In this document: in pieces, positions 24,677 through 34,028 of the stretch
How the letters are laid out: every line of letters begins with the position of its first letter
Position numbering within the stretch: position 1 is the stretch's first letter
Source of the DNA: an uncultured Ruminococcus sp.
Lineage (GTDB): Bacteria; Bacillota; Clostridia; Oscillospirales; Ruminococcaceae
Assembly: GCF_947301925.1 (NCBI RefSeq)
Contig: NZ_CAMYUE010000010.1
Location: forward strand, 1 to 64,000
Direction of reading: 5' to 3'
DNA: 64,000 nucleotides
The notes under the pieces: model-generated
Told to the model about the DNA's origin: nothing
Seen by the model: only the letters and a program-made list of their open reading frames with translations
Databases searched by the model: none
Made by a program: the position numbers and the translations under genes

Positions 24677-25918
24677 GTGAAGCAGCAATATGTTTTCCTT
24701 ATAGGTGCAAAATCCCCCGGAGCCTACGGCGGATATGAGACTTTTGTCGACAGGCTTACCGAATATCATCAGAATGACGGCAGACTTGTCTATTATGCGG
24801 CCTGCAAGGCAAACGGCGAGGGAAGCATACAGCCTTCTCAGCTCAAAGGCGCAAAACAGCTGACGGACAAGCTGTTCATCTACCACGGCGCACGCTGCTT
24901 CAGGATAAACGTCCCCGAAAAGCTGGGGCCTGCAAAGGCTGTAGTGTACGATCTTGCTTCTCTGAAAAAGGCAATAGATATAATAAAGCGCAAAAGGATC
25001 AGAAACGCTGTGGTATACATCATGGCCTGCCGTATAGGCCCCTTTCTGGCTCCCTATTGCAGGAAGCTCCACCGCCTTGGTGCAAAGCTGTATATCAATC
25101 CCGACGGTCACGAATGGAAACGCGCAAAATGGAGCGCTCCCGTGCGCCGCTACTGGAAGCTCTCCGAGGGGCTCATGGTGAAGCAGGCCGATCTTGTTAT
25201 CTGCGACTCTGTCAATATAGAAAAGTATATACACGAAAGCTACGACCGGCGCGGCTCAGGCGGAAGCTCGCCGAAAACCGTGTACATCGCCTACGGAGCC
25301 GACACAGCCCGCTCCTCCACATATACTGCGGAGAGGGTCGGCAGCTGGCTGAAGGAGCACGGTCTTGAAGCCAACGGCTATTATCTCATAGTCGGACGCT
25401 TCGTCCCCGAAAACAACTATGAGACCATGCTAAGGGAATTCATGGCTTCTCATACGGATAAGGCGCTGGTCGTGATAACCAATCAGAACAGCAGCTTTTA
25501 CGAAGAGCTTGAAGACAAGCTGCACTTTTCCGCAGACAGCAGGATACACTTCGTGGGAACGGTATATGACAAGGAGCTCCTCAAGGGTATCAGGGAGAGA
25601 GCCTATGCCTATCTTCACGGACATGAGGTCGGAGGTACCAATCCCAGCCTGCTTGAGGCTCTGGCAAGCACAGAACTCAACCTCCTGCTTGGTGTGGGCT
25701 TCAACCGCGAGGTGGCTCTTGACGCGGCATTATACTGGTCAAAAAAGAAGGGCTCTCTGTCATCGCTGATAGACAGGTCAGACGCTCTGCCGCCCCGGGA
25801 GAGAGAAAAGCTCGGGGCAAAGGCCGTAACACGGATAAAGGAAAAATACAGCTGGGAATACATCTGCGACAGATATGCCGCAGTTTTTCTGGGGGAAATC
25901 AATAATGATATGCAATAA
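24677..25918 (+). CDS. Rhamnosyltransferase-like GT4 (DUF1972 type)
   Basis: A 413-residue glycosyltransferase of GT-B fold. The N-terminus (FLIGAKSPGAYGGYETFVDRLTEY) is typical of Cps2T/RgpA-like enzymes, which add the first rhamnose to a lipid-linked primer. The C-terminal half has a GRFVPENNYETML strand and HGHEVGGTNPSLLEAL, the donor-binding region. The GTG at 24677 is placed by AAAGGAG 8 bases upstream. The next gene overlaps by 14 bases, so this opens a cotranscribed rhamnan/capsule-type cluster. Confidence 0.85.
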   Translation: MKQQYVFLIGAKSPGAYGGYETFVDRLTEYHQNDGRLVYYAACKANGEGSIQPSQLKGAKQLTDKLFIYHGARCFRINVPEKLGPAKAVVYDLASLKKAIDIIKRKRIRNAVVYIMACRIGPFLAPYCRKLHRLGAKLYINPDGHEWKRAKWSAPVRRYWKLSEGLMVKQADLVICDSVNIEKYIHESYDRRGSGGSSPKTVYIAYGADTARSSTYTAERVGSWLKEHGLEANGYYLIVGRFVPENNYETMLREFMASHTDKALVVITNQNSSFYEELEDKLHFSADSRIHFVGTVYDKELLKGIRERAYAYLHGHEVGGTNPSLLEALASTELNLLLGVGFNREVALDAALYWSKKKGSLSSLIDRSDALPPREREKLGAKAVTRIKEKYSWEYICDRYAAVFLGEINNDMQ

Positions 25919-26834
25919 AAGGGCAGCTGTGCTGCTGGCAGTATATAACGGCGCAGACTTTCTGCGGGAGCAGCTGGATTCTCTGCTTGCTCAGACTTCA
26001 AAGGACTGGAAATGCTTTATCCACGATGATGGCTCCACCGACGGCTCTGTAGAGCTGATAAATGAATATACAGAACGTTTTCCCGACAGATTTGCCGTCA
26101 TAGAGGGAAAACCGACAGGAAGTGCCTGCAAGAATTTCTGCTTCCTGTTCGGTTCCGTTGAGGCGGAATACTATATGTGCTGCGATCAGGACGATGTATG
26201 GCTACCTGACAAGATAGCACGTTCGCTGAGGTGCATGGAGAAGCTGGAAACAGACAGGGATATCCCCTGTCTGGTCTACACGGATCAGAAGATCGCTGAT
26301 GAGAAGCTGGATATCCTGTCTGAGAGCTCTGACAGGTTCCAGAGACTCCACTGCCGCGACCGCAGACTGTCTCATCTGCTGGCTCATAACGTGGTCACAG
26401 GCTGCACCATGACGGTCAACAGAGCTCTCAGAGATATGTTCGTCAAGGCGAAAGGAACAGACAAAATGGTGATGCACGACTGGTGGGCTGCTCTTATAGC
26501 GGCTTCCTTCGGGAAGATGTGCTTCATCAGCCGACCTACAATGCTGTACAGACAGCATTCGTCCAATACCCTCGGCGCAAATAAAATGGGCCCTGAAATG
26601 ATCTGGAACAGGATAAACGGCAAGGGAAGAAAGTTCGTGCGCCATTCGCTCTATGTGAGCTGGGTGCAGGCAGAGGAATTCGCCCGTATTTACGGACTTG
26701 GCAAGGATTCCCTCGTTGCGGTCTACGGCTCGCTCAGGCATCGCAGCAAGTCCGGAAGGCTGAAAATTTACCTGAAAAAAGGGATACATAAAAGCTCATG
26801 GATACGAACTTTAGGTATGTATGTTCTGGGCTGA
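25905..26834 (+). CDS. GT2 glycosyltransferase (rhamnosyltransferase-like)
   Basis: A 309-residue GT-A enzyme. VLLAVYNGADFLREQLDSLL, the HDDGSTDGS nucleotide-sugar site and DQDDVWLPDKI are the family marks; the QDD is typical of rhamnosyltransferases such as RgpB. ATG 25905 is chosen because GGGGGAAAT precedes it and the domain begins seven residues later. It overlaps the preceding gene, so translation is coupled. Confidence 0.88.
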   Translation: MICNKRAAVLLAVYNGADFLREQLDSLLAQTSKDWKCFIHDDGSTDGSVELINEYTERFPDRFAVIEGKPTGSACKNFCFLFGSVEAEYYMCCDQDDVWLPDKIARSLRCMEKLETDRDIPCLVYTDQKIADEKLDILSESSDRFQRLHCRDRRLSHLLAHNVVTGCTMTVNRALRDMFVKAKGTDKMVMHDWWAALIAASFGKMCFISRPTMLYRQHSSNTLGANKMGPEMIWNRINGKGRKFVRHSLYVSWVQAEEFARIYGLGKDSLVAVYGSLRHRSKSGRLKIYLKKGIHKSSWIRTLGMYVLG

Positions 26835-26885
26835 CGTGACAAAAGCGATGCGGGAGCCTATACATAATTGAATGGAGATCAGTCT

Positions 26886-28397
26886 ATGAACAAAAGAAAG
26901 GCTGTTATAAAAAACGCCCTGTTCGGATTCGGCGGCCAGTTTCTTGTAATGCTCGTGGGAATAATAGTCCCGCGAATGATAATGTCGGGCTACGGCTCTG
27001 AGATGAACGGTCTGCTCGCTACCCTCGGACAGATATTTGTATTTATTGCTCTGCTTGGCGCAGGCGTGAATCAATCCTCTGTAAACGCTTTATATCCTCC
27101 GATAAAAAACAGCGACCACGATGCCGTATCAGGTATCATTTCCGTTACACAGCGATACTTCAACAGAGTAGCTGCCTATTACGGCATCTGTGTGCTTCTG
27201 TTTTCCGCTGTGGGACCTTTTATCCTGAAGACCTCGATAGATAAGACGGAGGTCTTTCTCATCATACTGCTGGAAGGTGCGGCTTCGGTAATATCACTGC
27301 GGTTCATCGAATCATATAACGCTCTGCTCACCGCAGACGGACGAGGCTATTTCATCAGTGCGGTGTCGCTGGTTAATAAGCTGGCTGTTTACCTTATGAA
27401 AATAGTACTCTCGCTTATGGGAGTTGATATCCTGTACCTTCAGGCATTCGGTATAGTGATAGCTCTGCTGAGAGTAGTGATATACAGGCAATATATGAAA
27501 AAGCATTACGGCTGGCTCATAATAAAAAAAGCCGACAATGCCCCTCCCCTCAGGGACAGGAATTCCTTCCTTGTAACACAGATCGCATGGACCGTTTTTT
27601 CCTCAACGGACATGATAATCCTTTCGGTCTTCCTCAGTGCGGAGTTTGCAAGCGTATACAACGTCTACAATATGATATTTGCCAATCTGGCACTGCTCCT
27701 CAACGAGGTATACGCAAACGTCAGCTTCCTTCTCGGGCGGACGTACAACGAAAACATACAGGAATACGAGAAGTATCACGACGCATACTACTCTGTGTTC
27801 CTTGGCGCTATGACTATCATGATGTGCGTATCCACCGTCATGTGCCTGCCTTTTGTAAGACTTTACACCCGCGGAATAAACGATATCAATTATATCTATC
27901 CTGCACTGCCGGTGCTTTTTTCTCTGGTACAGCTCCTTTCCTGGAGCAGATATGTCCCGGGAAACCTTACAGGTCTTGCGGGATACGCCAAAAAAACAAG
28001 CTATATCTCCGTGATGGAGGCTGTCATAAATATAATCGCCTCATTGATACTGGTGCATTTTTTCGGGATATACGGAGTCGTTGCAGGTACGGTCATCGCC
28101 CTGCCTATAAAAGTGGTATGGTGCATTTATATATCCGATAAAAAGGTCATCAGGAGGTCATACTTAAAAACCGTGAAGATCCTTCTGGCCAATTATCTGC
28201 TTTTCGGCTGTGCAGTTCTGACAGAGAAGCTTATCGACTTCAGGATAAACGGATTCGGCACTTTTCTGATGTGGTCCGCGATCTGTCTTGCTGCCTTCAC
28301 GTTTATGGGAGCGGTGCTGAACATCATCGCAAACCCGAAAATGCTCAAATATGTAAAAACAATAATATCCCAGAGAAAAATTCAGGGAAATAACTGA
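26886..28397 (+). CDS. Wzx-type polysaccharide flippase
   Basis: A 503-residue membrane protein with 12-14 hydrophobic helices, opening with FGGQFLVMLVGIIVPRMIM. It fits the polysaccharide flippase superfamily and would move the lipid-linked glycan built by the neighbouring transferases. ATG 26886 has GGAG 8 bases ahead; the in-frame ATG at 26868 has no ribosome site. It is distinct from the flippase at 2273. Confidence 0.85.
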   Translation: MNKRKAVIKNALFGFGGQFLVMLVGIIVPRMIMSGYGSEMNGLLATLGQIFVFIALLGAGVNQSSVNALYPPIKNSDHDAVSGIISVTQRYFNRVAAYYGICVLLFSAVGPFILKTSIDKTEVFLIILLEGAASVISLRFIESYNALLTADGRGYFISAVSLVNKLAVYLMKIVLSLMGVDILYLQAFGIVIALLRVVIYRQYMKKHYGWLIIKKADNAPPLRDRNSFLVTQIAWTVFSSTDMIILSVFLSAEFASVYNVYNMIFANLALLLNEVYANVSFLLGRTYNENIQEYEKYHDAYYSVFLGAMTIMMCVSTVMCLPFVRLYTRGINDINYIYPALPVLFSLVQLLSWSRYVPGNLTGLAGYAKKTSYISVMEAVINIIASLILVHFFGIYGVVAGTVIALPIKVVWCIYISDKKVIRRSYLKTVKILLANYLLFGCAVLTEKLIDFRINGFGTFLMWSAICLAAFTFMGAVLNIIANPKMLKYVKTIISQRKIQGNN

Positions 28398-28416
28398 CGG
28401 CAGGAGGTGCCGAAAA

Positions 28417-29370
28417 GTGATATACGGTGTTTATGCAGCAATACACAATGACAGGAATATCGTCAGTGCATCGCAGTCAGGGGGAGCCTTTACTGCTCTT
28501 TCGGATGTTATCCTTGATATGGGCGGAGTTGTCTACGGCTGCGTTCTTGACAGGACATTCAGGGCGGTGCATATGCGAGCCGATAATAAAGCGCAAAGAG
28601 ACCTTATGAGAGGTTCAAAATACGTTCAGAGCGACCTGGGAAGCACTTTCAGTCAGATAAAAGCCGACCTTGCCGCAGGAAGGACTGTACTGTTTTCGGG
28701 AACGCCCTGTCAGACGGCAGGTCTGAAAAAGTTTATAGGAGATAAGGGAGAGCGGCTGTACTGTGCGGATATCATCTGCCACGGCGTTCCAAGTCCCGCG
28801 GTCTGGAAAAGCTATCTGAAATGGCAGCAGTCCCGCAAACGCCGCAGAATAACCGATGCTGTTTTCAGAAACAAGGAAGGCCACGGCTGGCACAGCCATT
28901 TTGAAAGAATCAGCTTTGAAGACGGCACAGAAGTAAGCAGCAATGTATATGCCAATGTTTTTTACGGACATCATCCTTTACGGCCTTCCTGCTTTAGCTG
29001 CCCTTTCAAGTCATTGGAACGGCAGGGCGATATCACCATCGCCGACTGCTGGGGCATAGATAAGATCGCACCCGAGCTCGATGACAACACAGGCATATCA
29101 CTGATGCTCGTCAATTCTCAAAACGGGCAGGAGTTGCTTGATAAGGCAGGCGATAATATGGTGCTCCAGCCCATTGATATAGAAAATGTTATGCAGCCCT
29201 GTCTTAAAGAGCCCTTTCCAGAGCCTGAGGACAGAGATGTGTTCTGGCAGGAATACAGGACAAAAAGCTTTGGATATATCGCAAGGAAATACGGCAGGTA
29301 CGGTGCGGACAGAACGCCGAAAATGCTTGTAAAGCGTGCTGTAGGTAAAATACGGAGGATCATCAGGTGA
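28417..29370 (+). CDS. FrhB/FdhB-like protein lacking its ferredoxin domain
   Basis: A 317-residue protein of the coenzyme F420 hydrogenase beta-subunit family, often found in bacterial polysaccharide loci. Marks: SQSGGAFTALSDVIL, FSGTPCQTAGLKKF, IICHGVPSPAVW, SCFSCPFKS and ITIADCWGI. Usual members begin with two 4Fe-4S motifs; here that part is absent and a separate ferredoxin gene follows with a 4-base overlap. The GTG at 28417 is set by AGGAGGT 8 bases upstream. A redox role in modifying the glycan, with the pyruvyltransferase-like neighbour, is plausible but unproven. Confidence 0.85.
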   Translation: MIYGVYAAIHNDRNIVSASQSGGAFTALSDVILDMGGVVYGCVLDRTFRAVHMRADNKAQRDLMRGSKYVQSDLGSTFSQIKADLAAGRTVLFSGTPCQTAGLKKFIGDKGERLYCADIICHGVPSPAVWKSYLKWQQSRKRRRITDAVFRNKEGHGWHSHFERISFEDGTEVSSNVYANVFYGHHPLRPSCFSCPFKSLERQGDITIADCWGIDKIAPELDDNTGISLMLVNSQNGQELLDKAGDNMVLQPIDIENVMQPCLKEPFPEPEDRDVFWQEYRTKSFGYIARKYGRYGADRTPKMLVKRAVGKIRRIIR

Positions 29371-29558
29371 ATAAGGAAAAGATAGTTTTATTTGAAAAGA
29401 AACAGGAATGCTGCGGCTGTACAGCCTGCGCGGCGGTTTGTCCTGCTCAGGCTGTCACTATGCAGCCCGATGAAGAAGGCTTCTTATACCCTGTCATCAA
29501 CGAAGAAAAGTGTCTGCACTGCCGCGCCTGTATCGGAGTCTGTCCGTTCAAGGACTGA
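29367..29558 (+). CDS. Small 2[4Fe-4S] ferredoxin
   Basis: A 63-residue protein with two CxxCxxCxxxCP clusters (CGCTACAAVCP and CLHCRACIGVCP). It starts with GTG overlapping the stop of the FrhB-like gene and probably supplies the iron-sulfur domain that protein lacks. The sequence resembles the N-terminal part of full-length FrhB relatives, so the pair looks like a split gene with the parts in swapped order. Confidence 0.85.
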   Translation: MNKEKIVLFEKKQECCGCTACAAVCPAQAVTMQPDEEGFLYPVINEEKCLHCRACIGVCPFKD

Positions 29559-29600
29559 ATCTCCGACTGTTTTGCCCCGCCGTAACATACTGTATAAGAA

Positions 29601-29630
29601 AAGACCGACTGTTCTCCAGTCGGTCTTATT
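29601..29630. terminator. Bidirectional terminator between convergent glycan genes
   Basis: AAGACCGACT (29601-29610) pairs with AGTCGGTCTT (29618-29627) with A-rich and T-rich flanks. Confidence 0.85.
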
Positions 29631-29675
29631 TGCTGATATGTCAAAAAATAATGCTGCTGCATTCGGATACACAGC

Positions 29676-30746
29676 CTATTTCAGAGCGCTGTCCAGAAAG
29701 CTCTCCGATTCCCTTATTATCTGAGTCAGTCCGCCTGTCTCCGACCTTGAAAAGTCAAATACCCTTGCTCCGCAGATATCGGTCATGCAGCTTTCGGGCA
29801 GATCTATACGGCTCATCAGCGAGCTTATCCTGGGATCGTTCATATCACGGGTACAGCAGATCTTTTTGCCGAAAATAAGCGAGAAAGCCGTCCCGTGGAA
29901 GGAATCCGTTATCACCAGAGCAGCATTCCTGATGAGATACAGGAACTCACAGGGTCCCACATTGTAAAGCTGTTTTCCCCTGAAAGGCTGTCTTGCTCCC
30001 GTGGGATGAATGATCATAACAGGAAGCTTCAGCTTCGCGGCGATACGCTTTGCAGTCTTTACAGCTCCGGTATCGAATGCCAGCGAGTATATAAGGATAT
30101 AGTCTCCTTCAGGACGTACTGCGGAGCTGTCGGAAAGCTCCGACCAGAACTTCTTGTCACCCAGGAATACGGGATCAAGAACGACTCTTGCTTCCTTTGA
30201 TGCAAGCTGTCCGATCTCTCTGATACCGTTATCCTCTCTCAGGGATATAAGATCAAAGCTGCCCATATTCTCCTTTATACATTTTTTCTGATAGGCTGTC
30301 AGTCCTTTTTTGCCGAAGCTTGCTGCGTAGGATATCTTTTTTACTCTCTTATCGAGCCGCGGAAGGTAGTAAACATCGGTGTTTCCTGTCAAAACGTTGT
30401 TCCATACCTGATCGCTTCCCACAATAACAATATCGGGACGGTATTTCTCAATGCTTTTTTTATCGCCGCCGATCGTTTTCCCCATATGTCTGCGAGCAAA
30501 TCCTTCAAACGCCAGAGCCTGGGGAAGCTGAAACGGCAGCTCGCGGATCATACGTCTGCATATCGTTCTTAAACCAACAGGACGTCTGAAGGGATTGAGC
30601 CTGTAGCCCTCCTTGATCTTCTGCGTTCTAAGATCGGCAAAAACCACGGTATTTCCCCTGTTCTCCAGATAGCTTTTCAAGGAATAGGCCTGCAGGACAG
30701 CTCCGAAGTTGTATACATTATGGAAAGTAACGATCACACATTTCAT
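29676..30746 (-). CDS. Polysaccharide pyruvyl transferase family protein
   Basis: A 356-residue protein of the WcaK/CsaB family. Marks: FHNVYNFGAVLQAYSLKSYL, VIVGSDQVWNN, YAASFGK, SLREDNG and ITDSFHGTAFSLIF. Members add pyruvate ketals, or sometimes other groups, to surface sugars using phosphoenolpyruvate. ATG 30746 overlaps the stop of the upstream glycosyltransferase (ATGA) and has AGGAGG 11 bases ahead. This is the last gene of a three-gene minus-strand operon. Confidence 0.88.
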   Translation of the reverse strand: MKCVIVTFHNVYNFGAVLQAYSLKSYLENRGNTVVFADLRTQKIKEGYRLNPFRRPVGLRTICRRMIRELPFQLPQALAFEGFARRHMGKTIGGDKKSIEKYRPDIVIVGSDQVWNNVLTGNTDVYYLPRLDKRVKKISYAASFGKKGLTAYQKKCIKENMGSFDLISLREDNGIREIGQLASKEARVVLDPVFLGDKKFWSELSDSSAVRPEGDYILIYSLAFDTGAVKTAKRIAAKLKLPVMIIHPTGARQPFRGKQLYNVGPCEFLYLIRNAALVITDSFHGTAFSLIFGKKICCTRDMNDPRISSLMSRIDLPESCMTDICGARVFDFSRSETGGLTQIIRESESFLDSALK

Positions 30747-32050
30747 TTCAAGCTTTTCCTCCTGAAGTATGTATATAACGAATACGCTTTCAGAAACAGG
30801 TAAGACAGATGATCCCGCCAAGTCCCCCTGTTCCCGTGAACATAATATTGTTTCTCATCATCACGCAGGATCTTTACGATCTCATCATTATCCTTCAGAT
30901 AAAGCGGACCGTATCCCTTTTTTTCCCTGAAGGAGTTTATCCTTTTTCTCAATCCGGCTTCATCGAGCAGTAAAGCCGAAAGACCGCGGCGTTCCCGCGA
31001 TACGATGCCATTACCCTTTTCCTTTACTGTTGCTGCGATATTTCCGCTAAGATCATTTGTCAGTATAAAGCAGTTTGCGGAATATGCTTCGTACAGTGTA
31101 AAGCTGTAGGTCTCGGGAACCAGCGACCACAATACCGCGCAGTCTATCCTATTAGCCCTGAGCGCCTTTGTCATCGCAGCGATATCCTTCTTGAAATCAA
31201 TGTCTGCCTTATGTACGAAACCGATATTTTCATTACAGCTCCCCATCTGATAGAACTTATAGCCGCAGCCTGCTTCATGAGCTCTTTTGACGGCTTCCTT
31301 CCATTCCTCCCAGCCCTTATGAGGCGCCTGATAGCCTACAAATGCTATCCGCACAGGTTCACTTTCACCTATCGGAGCCATATTTTCCTTGTATTTGCCC
31401 ATCGGTATCTGATGCGGAATTACCACAGTCCGGCTTTTCATTCCGGGATATGCCTTTGTCCAGTTTTCCAGAACGGACTGTGACGGCGAAATAAATATTG
31501 TTCGGTGGGCTATCCTTTTGATCAGCCCGGATATCTGAGCTGTGCGTCTGACAGTCGTATCCTTCAGGCAGCTGCATCCGCGGCACTTCTGTTCATCCGG
31601 GAATGATATACCGCAGAATTCACGATAATTTCTTGTCAGTCCCGATTCGGGACAGACAGTATAATAATCATGAAGATACATATATACCTTCGCATCGGTG
31701 CTTTTCAGTATCTTCAGCAGCTCTCTGACCGAGGAATTGTTAAGATGATGGAGGATAACTCCGATCAGCTCAGACCCGCTTTCTATGAAAGCCTTCATAT
31801 ATCTTATGACTCCGAATGTGTTTGTCATTGTATAATATCTGCCGTCTGCCACTAATACCCAGATCTTGTCAGAATGCAGTCTTCCCCTAAGTATATCGGG
31901 ATCAGGACAGATATGGAGGACGGAGATACCGTGCTCATTCAGAAGCCGCTGCTGTGAAAGAATGAACTTATCCGTACCTCCCGTACCTGTGGTGTAATCA
32001 CAGTAGGAGATGGTGACAACGAACTTTTTGTTTTTCAGTTTGCTGCTCAT
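30743..32050 (-). CDS. GT4-like glycosyltransferase
   Basis: A 435-residue protein. The N-terminal half resembles glycosyltransferase group 1 acceptors (TTGTGGTDKFILSQQRLL, MYLHDYYTVCPESGL) with a Cys-rich insert CRGCSCL. The C-terminal half has RIAFVGYQAPHKGWEEW and SFTLYEAYSANCFILTND, typical of the donor-binding region of GT4 enzymes. It sits between a GT2 gene and the pyruvyltransferase gene in the same operon. Sugar specificity unknown. Confidence 0.82.
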   Translation of the reverse strand: MSSKLKNKKFVVTISYCDYTTGTGGTDKFILSQQRLLNEHGISVLHICPDPDILRGRLHSDKIWVLVADGRYYTMTNTFGVIRYMKAFIESGSELIGVILHHLNNSSVRELLKILKSTDAKVYMYLHDYYTVCPESGLTRNYREFCGISFPDEQKCRGCSCLKDTTVRRTAQISGLIKRIAHRTIFISPSQSVLENWTKAYPGMKSRTVVIPHQIPMGKYKENMAPIGESEPVRIAFVGYQAPHKGWEEWKEAVKRAHEAGCGYKFYQMGSCNENIGFVHKADIDFKKDIAAMTKALRANRIDCAVLWSLVPETYSFTLYEAYSANCFILTNDLSGNIAATVKEKGNGIVSRERRGLSALLLDEAGLRKRINSFREKKGYGPLYLKDNDEIVKILRDDEKQYYVHGNRGTWRDHLSYLFLKAYSLYTYFRRKSLK

Positions 32051-32074
32051 ATCATCGAATCCTTTCCGGGAGTA

Positions 32075-33037
32075 TCACGCTTTTTTTGCCTTGCCCGATG
32101 TCACAGCCACGAAGTACAGATCTCTTGCCGCTGAAATCAGCCCTGTACGATATCTGAAGTAATTGCCGTTCAGAGAATTTCCGAATATAAATGCCACTGC
32201 TTTTTTTCTGCCGATAACGGGCAGCCTGTCGCAGCCATACCAGAAATCGGCACGCTGCGCCACTCTGGCATAATTATTCTTATTGCAGTATTTTTTCAGC
32301 CTGCAAAAAACATCAGCTTTCTGATGACGCTTTTCGGCCTGCTTTTTACTGTTGAATATACCCATTTCTCTGATCCACTCTGAGAAGCTAAGCTTTTTGG
32401 CTCCGATAACGTTGTTGCTGTGCTGCCTGTAAAAGAAGGTACAGGCTCTTATACATTCTATCGAATCATTCACTGTTGCAATGAGGGAGCACCATCTGTC
32501 ATGAAGTATGCTTTCGGGAATATCCTCGATCATTTCGGCAAGCCTGTGTGATACGGCCATAGCGGCTCCTGTGACTATATCCTTCTTCAGCATCGTAACA
32601 GAGATATCCTCTCTTTTTTGATCGTATTTCACCGACTTCCACAGCGAACCCGTTCTGTTCAGATGCTCGTCAACAACGATTCCGTCGCTGAAATACAGCA
32701 TCTTTCCCGTTTTAAGTATATGTCGGTGAAATGTCTCGACCTTTGTTTTTTTCCATACATCATCCTGATCGCAGGTGAATATATAATCTCCCGCCGCACA
32801 TTTCATTCCGTCGATGAAATTGCGGGCAACGCCTTTATTTACCTCGTTTACAGTTATCCTGTAAGATATGCCGCTCTCCGCAAGGAGCTCCTCGGCGATT
32901 CTGACCGTATTATCCGAAGACCTGTCATCAAAGATCAGTATCTCATCGACCTTATGAGTCTGAGCAAGTATGCTTTTTATCTGATCCGCAATAAATCTTT
33001 CTCCGTTATATGTACACATTACTACCGAGTATTTCAT
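32075..33037 (-). CDS. GT2 glycosyltransferase
   Basis: A 320-residue GT-A enzyme with VVMCTYNGERFIADQIKSIL, FDDRSSDNT and CDQDDVWKKTKVE, the same rhamnosyltransferase-like class as the gene at 25905. A late FYRQHSNNVIGAKK motif is shared with it (YRQHSSNTLGANK). First gene of the minus-strand operon; the next starts after about 24 bases. Confidence 0.88.
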   Translation of the reverse strand: MKYSVVMCTYNGERFIADQIKSILAQTHKVDEILIFDDRSSDNTVRIAEELLAESGISYRITVNEVNKGVARNFIDGMKCAAGDYIFTCDQDDVWKKTKVETFHRHILKTGKMLYFSDGIVVDEHLNRTGSLWKSVKYDQKREDISVTMLKKDIVTGAAMAVSHRLAEMIEDIPESILHDRWCSLIATVNDSIECIRACTFFYRQHSNNVIGAKKLSFSEWIREMGIFNSKKQAEKRHQKADVFCRLKKYCNKNNYARVAQRADFWYGCDRLPVIGRKKAVAFIFGNSLNGNYFRYRTGLISAARDLYFVAVTSGKAKKA

Positions 33038-33227
33038 GCTGATCCTCCATTGACCTGTGGTTTAAGGCAGGCGATCCCTGCCCGCTTCCGTATGGTTTGA
33101 TCTGTCCGTGATATCTACTCTTTAATTATACCAACAAAGGAAGCCAAAATCAATAGATTTTCTGAATTATGCAACGCTCCTTTGTAAACGAATGGTTAAT
33201 TACAGAATCAACCTCTGTTTAAAAATC

Positions 33228-33270
33228 AAGCCTGTACAACGGCTTCGGCCGCGATACAGGCTTTTTGTTT
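33228..33270 (+). terminator. Terminator-like hairpin in the intergenic region
   Basis: AAGCCTGTA (33228-33236) pairs with TACAGGCTT (33255-33263), followed by TTTT. No plus-strand gene lies directly upstream, so it may insulate the sigma gene. The rest of 33038-33446 holds a promoter and a motif but no gene. Confidence 0.7.
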
Positions 33271-33294
33271 ATGGAAAAGACAGATCAGGCTGTA

Positions 33295-33324
33295 TTGACA
33301 AACAGCTGTGCGATATGCTATCAT
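33295..33324 (+). promoter_or_regulatory. Sigma-A promoter of the 33.4-kb sigma gene
   Basis: TTGACA (33295-33300), 18 bases, extended -10 TGC-TATCAT (33319-33324). Confidence 0.75.
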
Positions 33325-33340
33325 TTACAGGTATACGTCT

Positions 33341-33390
33341 CCGGAAAAAAATTTCTGAAAATGTGTTGCACTTTCTCATCATGCTGCGAG
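33341..33390 (+). promoter_or_regulatory. Candidate ECF-type promoter
   Basis: CCGGAAAAAAATTTCTGAAA then ATGTG and a later ATGCTGCGAG resembles the stretches ahead of the other two sigma/partner operons. It lies behind the sigma-A promoter, suggesting basal plus autoregulated expression. Confidence 0.4.
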
Positions 33391-33446
33391 TAAACACTAT
33401 GAATGCGGAAAACGCATATTTTTTCACATAAGGGGGGGATGTCTCC

Positions 33447-34028
33447 ATGACAGATAAAGAATACCGCATACTGTATGAAAAGTCGTCAAGGGAGGCACAG
33501 AACAAGATTTTTGACGAGTATTTCAACTATGTTTACGCCATAGTTTTCAATAAGCTGCGAAGCTGTGCGTCAAAAGAGGATATCGAGGAATGCGTCAGCG
33601 ACGTTTTTGCGGACGTTTTCGGGCATTTCAGCACCGAAACTTCCCACAGCGGCGATATGAAGGGATTCATAGGTACAGTCGCCGCAAGAAGGGCTGTAAG
33701 CTGCTTCCGCAGTATCTCCGCAAAAAACGGAAAGACCGTTCCCATGGAAGGCTCCGACGCAGACAGTATCGCAGACGATACGGATATCATAAGTAATACC
33801 GAAGCGTCAGAGCTCCGCAGCATACTGCTGCGCCTTGTAAAGGAGCTGGGCGAGCCCGATACGGCCATAGTCATGCAGAAGTACTACTACGGTCTGAACT
33901 CAAAAGAGATCGCGGAAATAGTCTCTATGGAGCCCGCAGCAGTCAGGGTACGCTGCACAAGAGCGCTAAGAAAGCTGAAGGAAAAACTCACCGCTCTTGA
34001 TATCAACCTGAAGGAGGCAGAGGCATGA
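33447..34028 (+). CDS. ECF-type RNA polymerase sigma factor
   Basis: A 193-residue sigma-70 family protein. Region 2 is near residues 20-75 (NYVYAIVFNKLRSC, EECVSDVFADVF); region 4 is near 130-185 (VMQKYYYGLNSKEIAEIVSMEPAAVRVRCTRALRKLKEKL). AGGGGGG precedes the ATG. The stop overlaps the next ATG by four bases, coupling it to a membrane partner. Confidence 0.92.
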   Translation: MTDKEYRILYEKSSREAQNKIFDEYFNYVYAIVFNKLRSCASKEDIEECVSDVFADVFGHFSTETSHSGDMKGFIGTVAARRAVSCFRSISAKNGKTVPMEGSDADSIADDTDIISNTEASELRSILLRLVKELGEPDTAIVMQKYYYGLNSKEIAEIVSMEPAAVRVRCTRALRKLKEKLTALDINLKEAEA

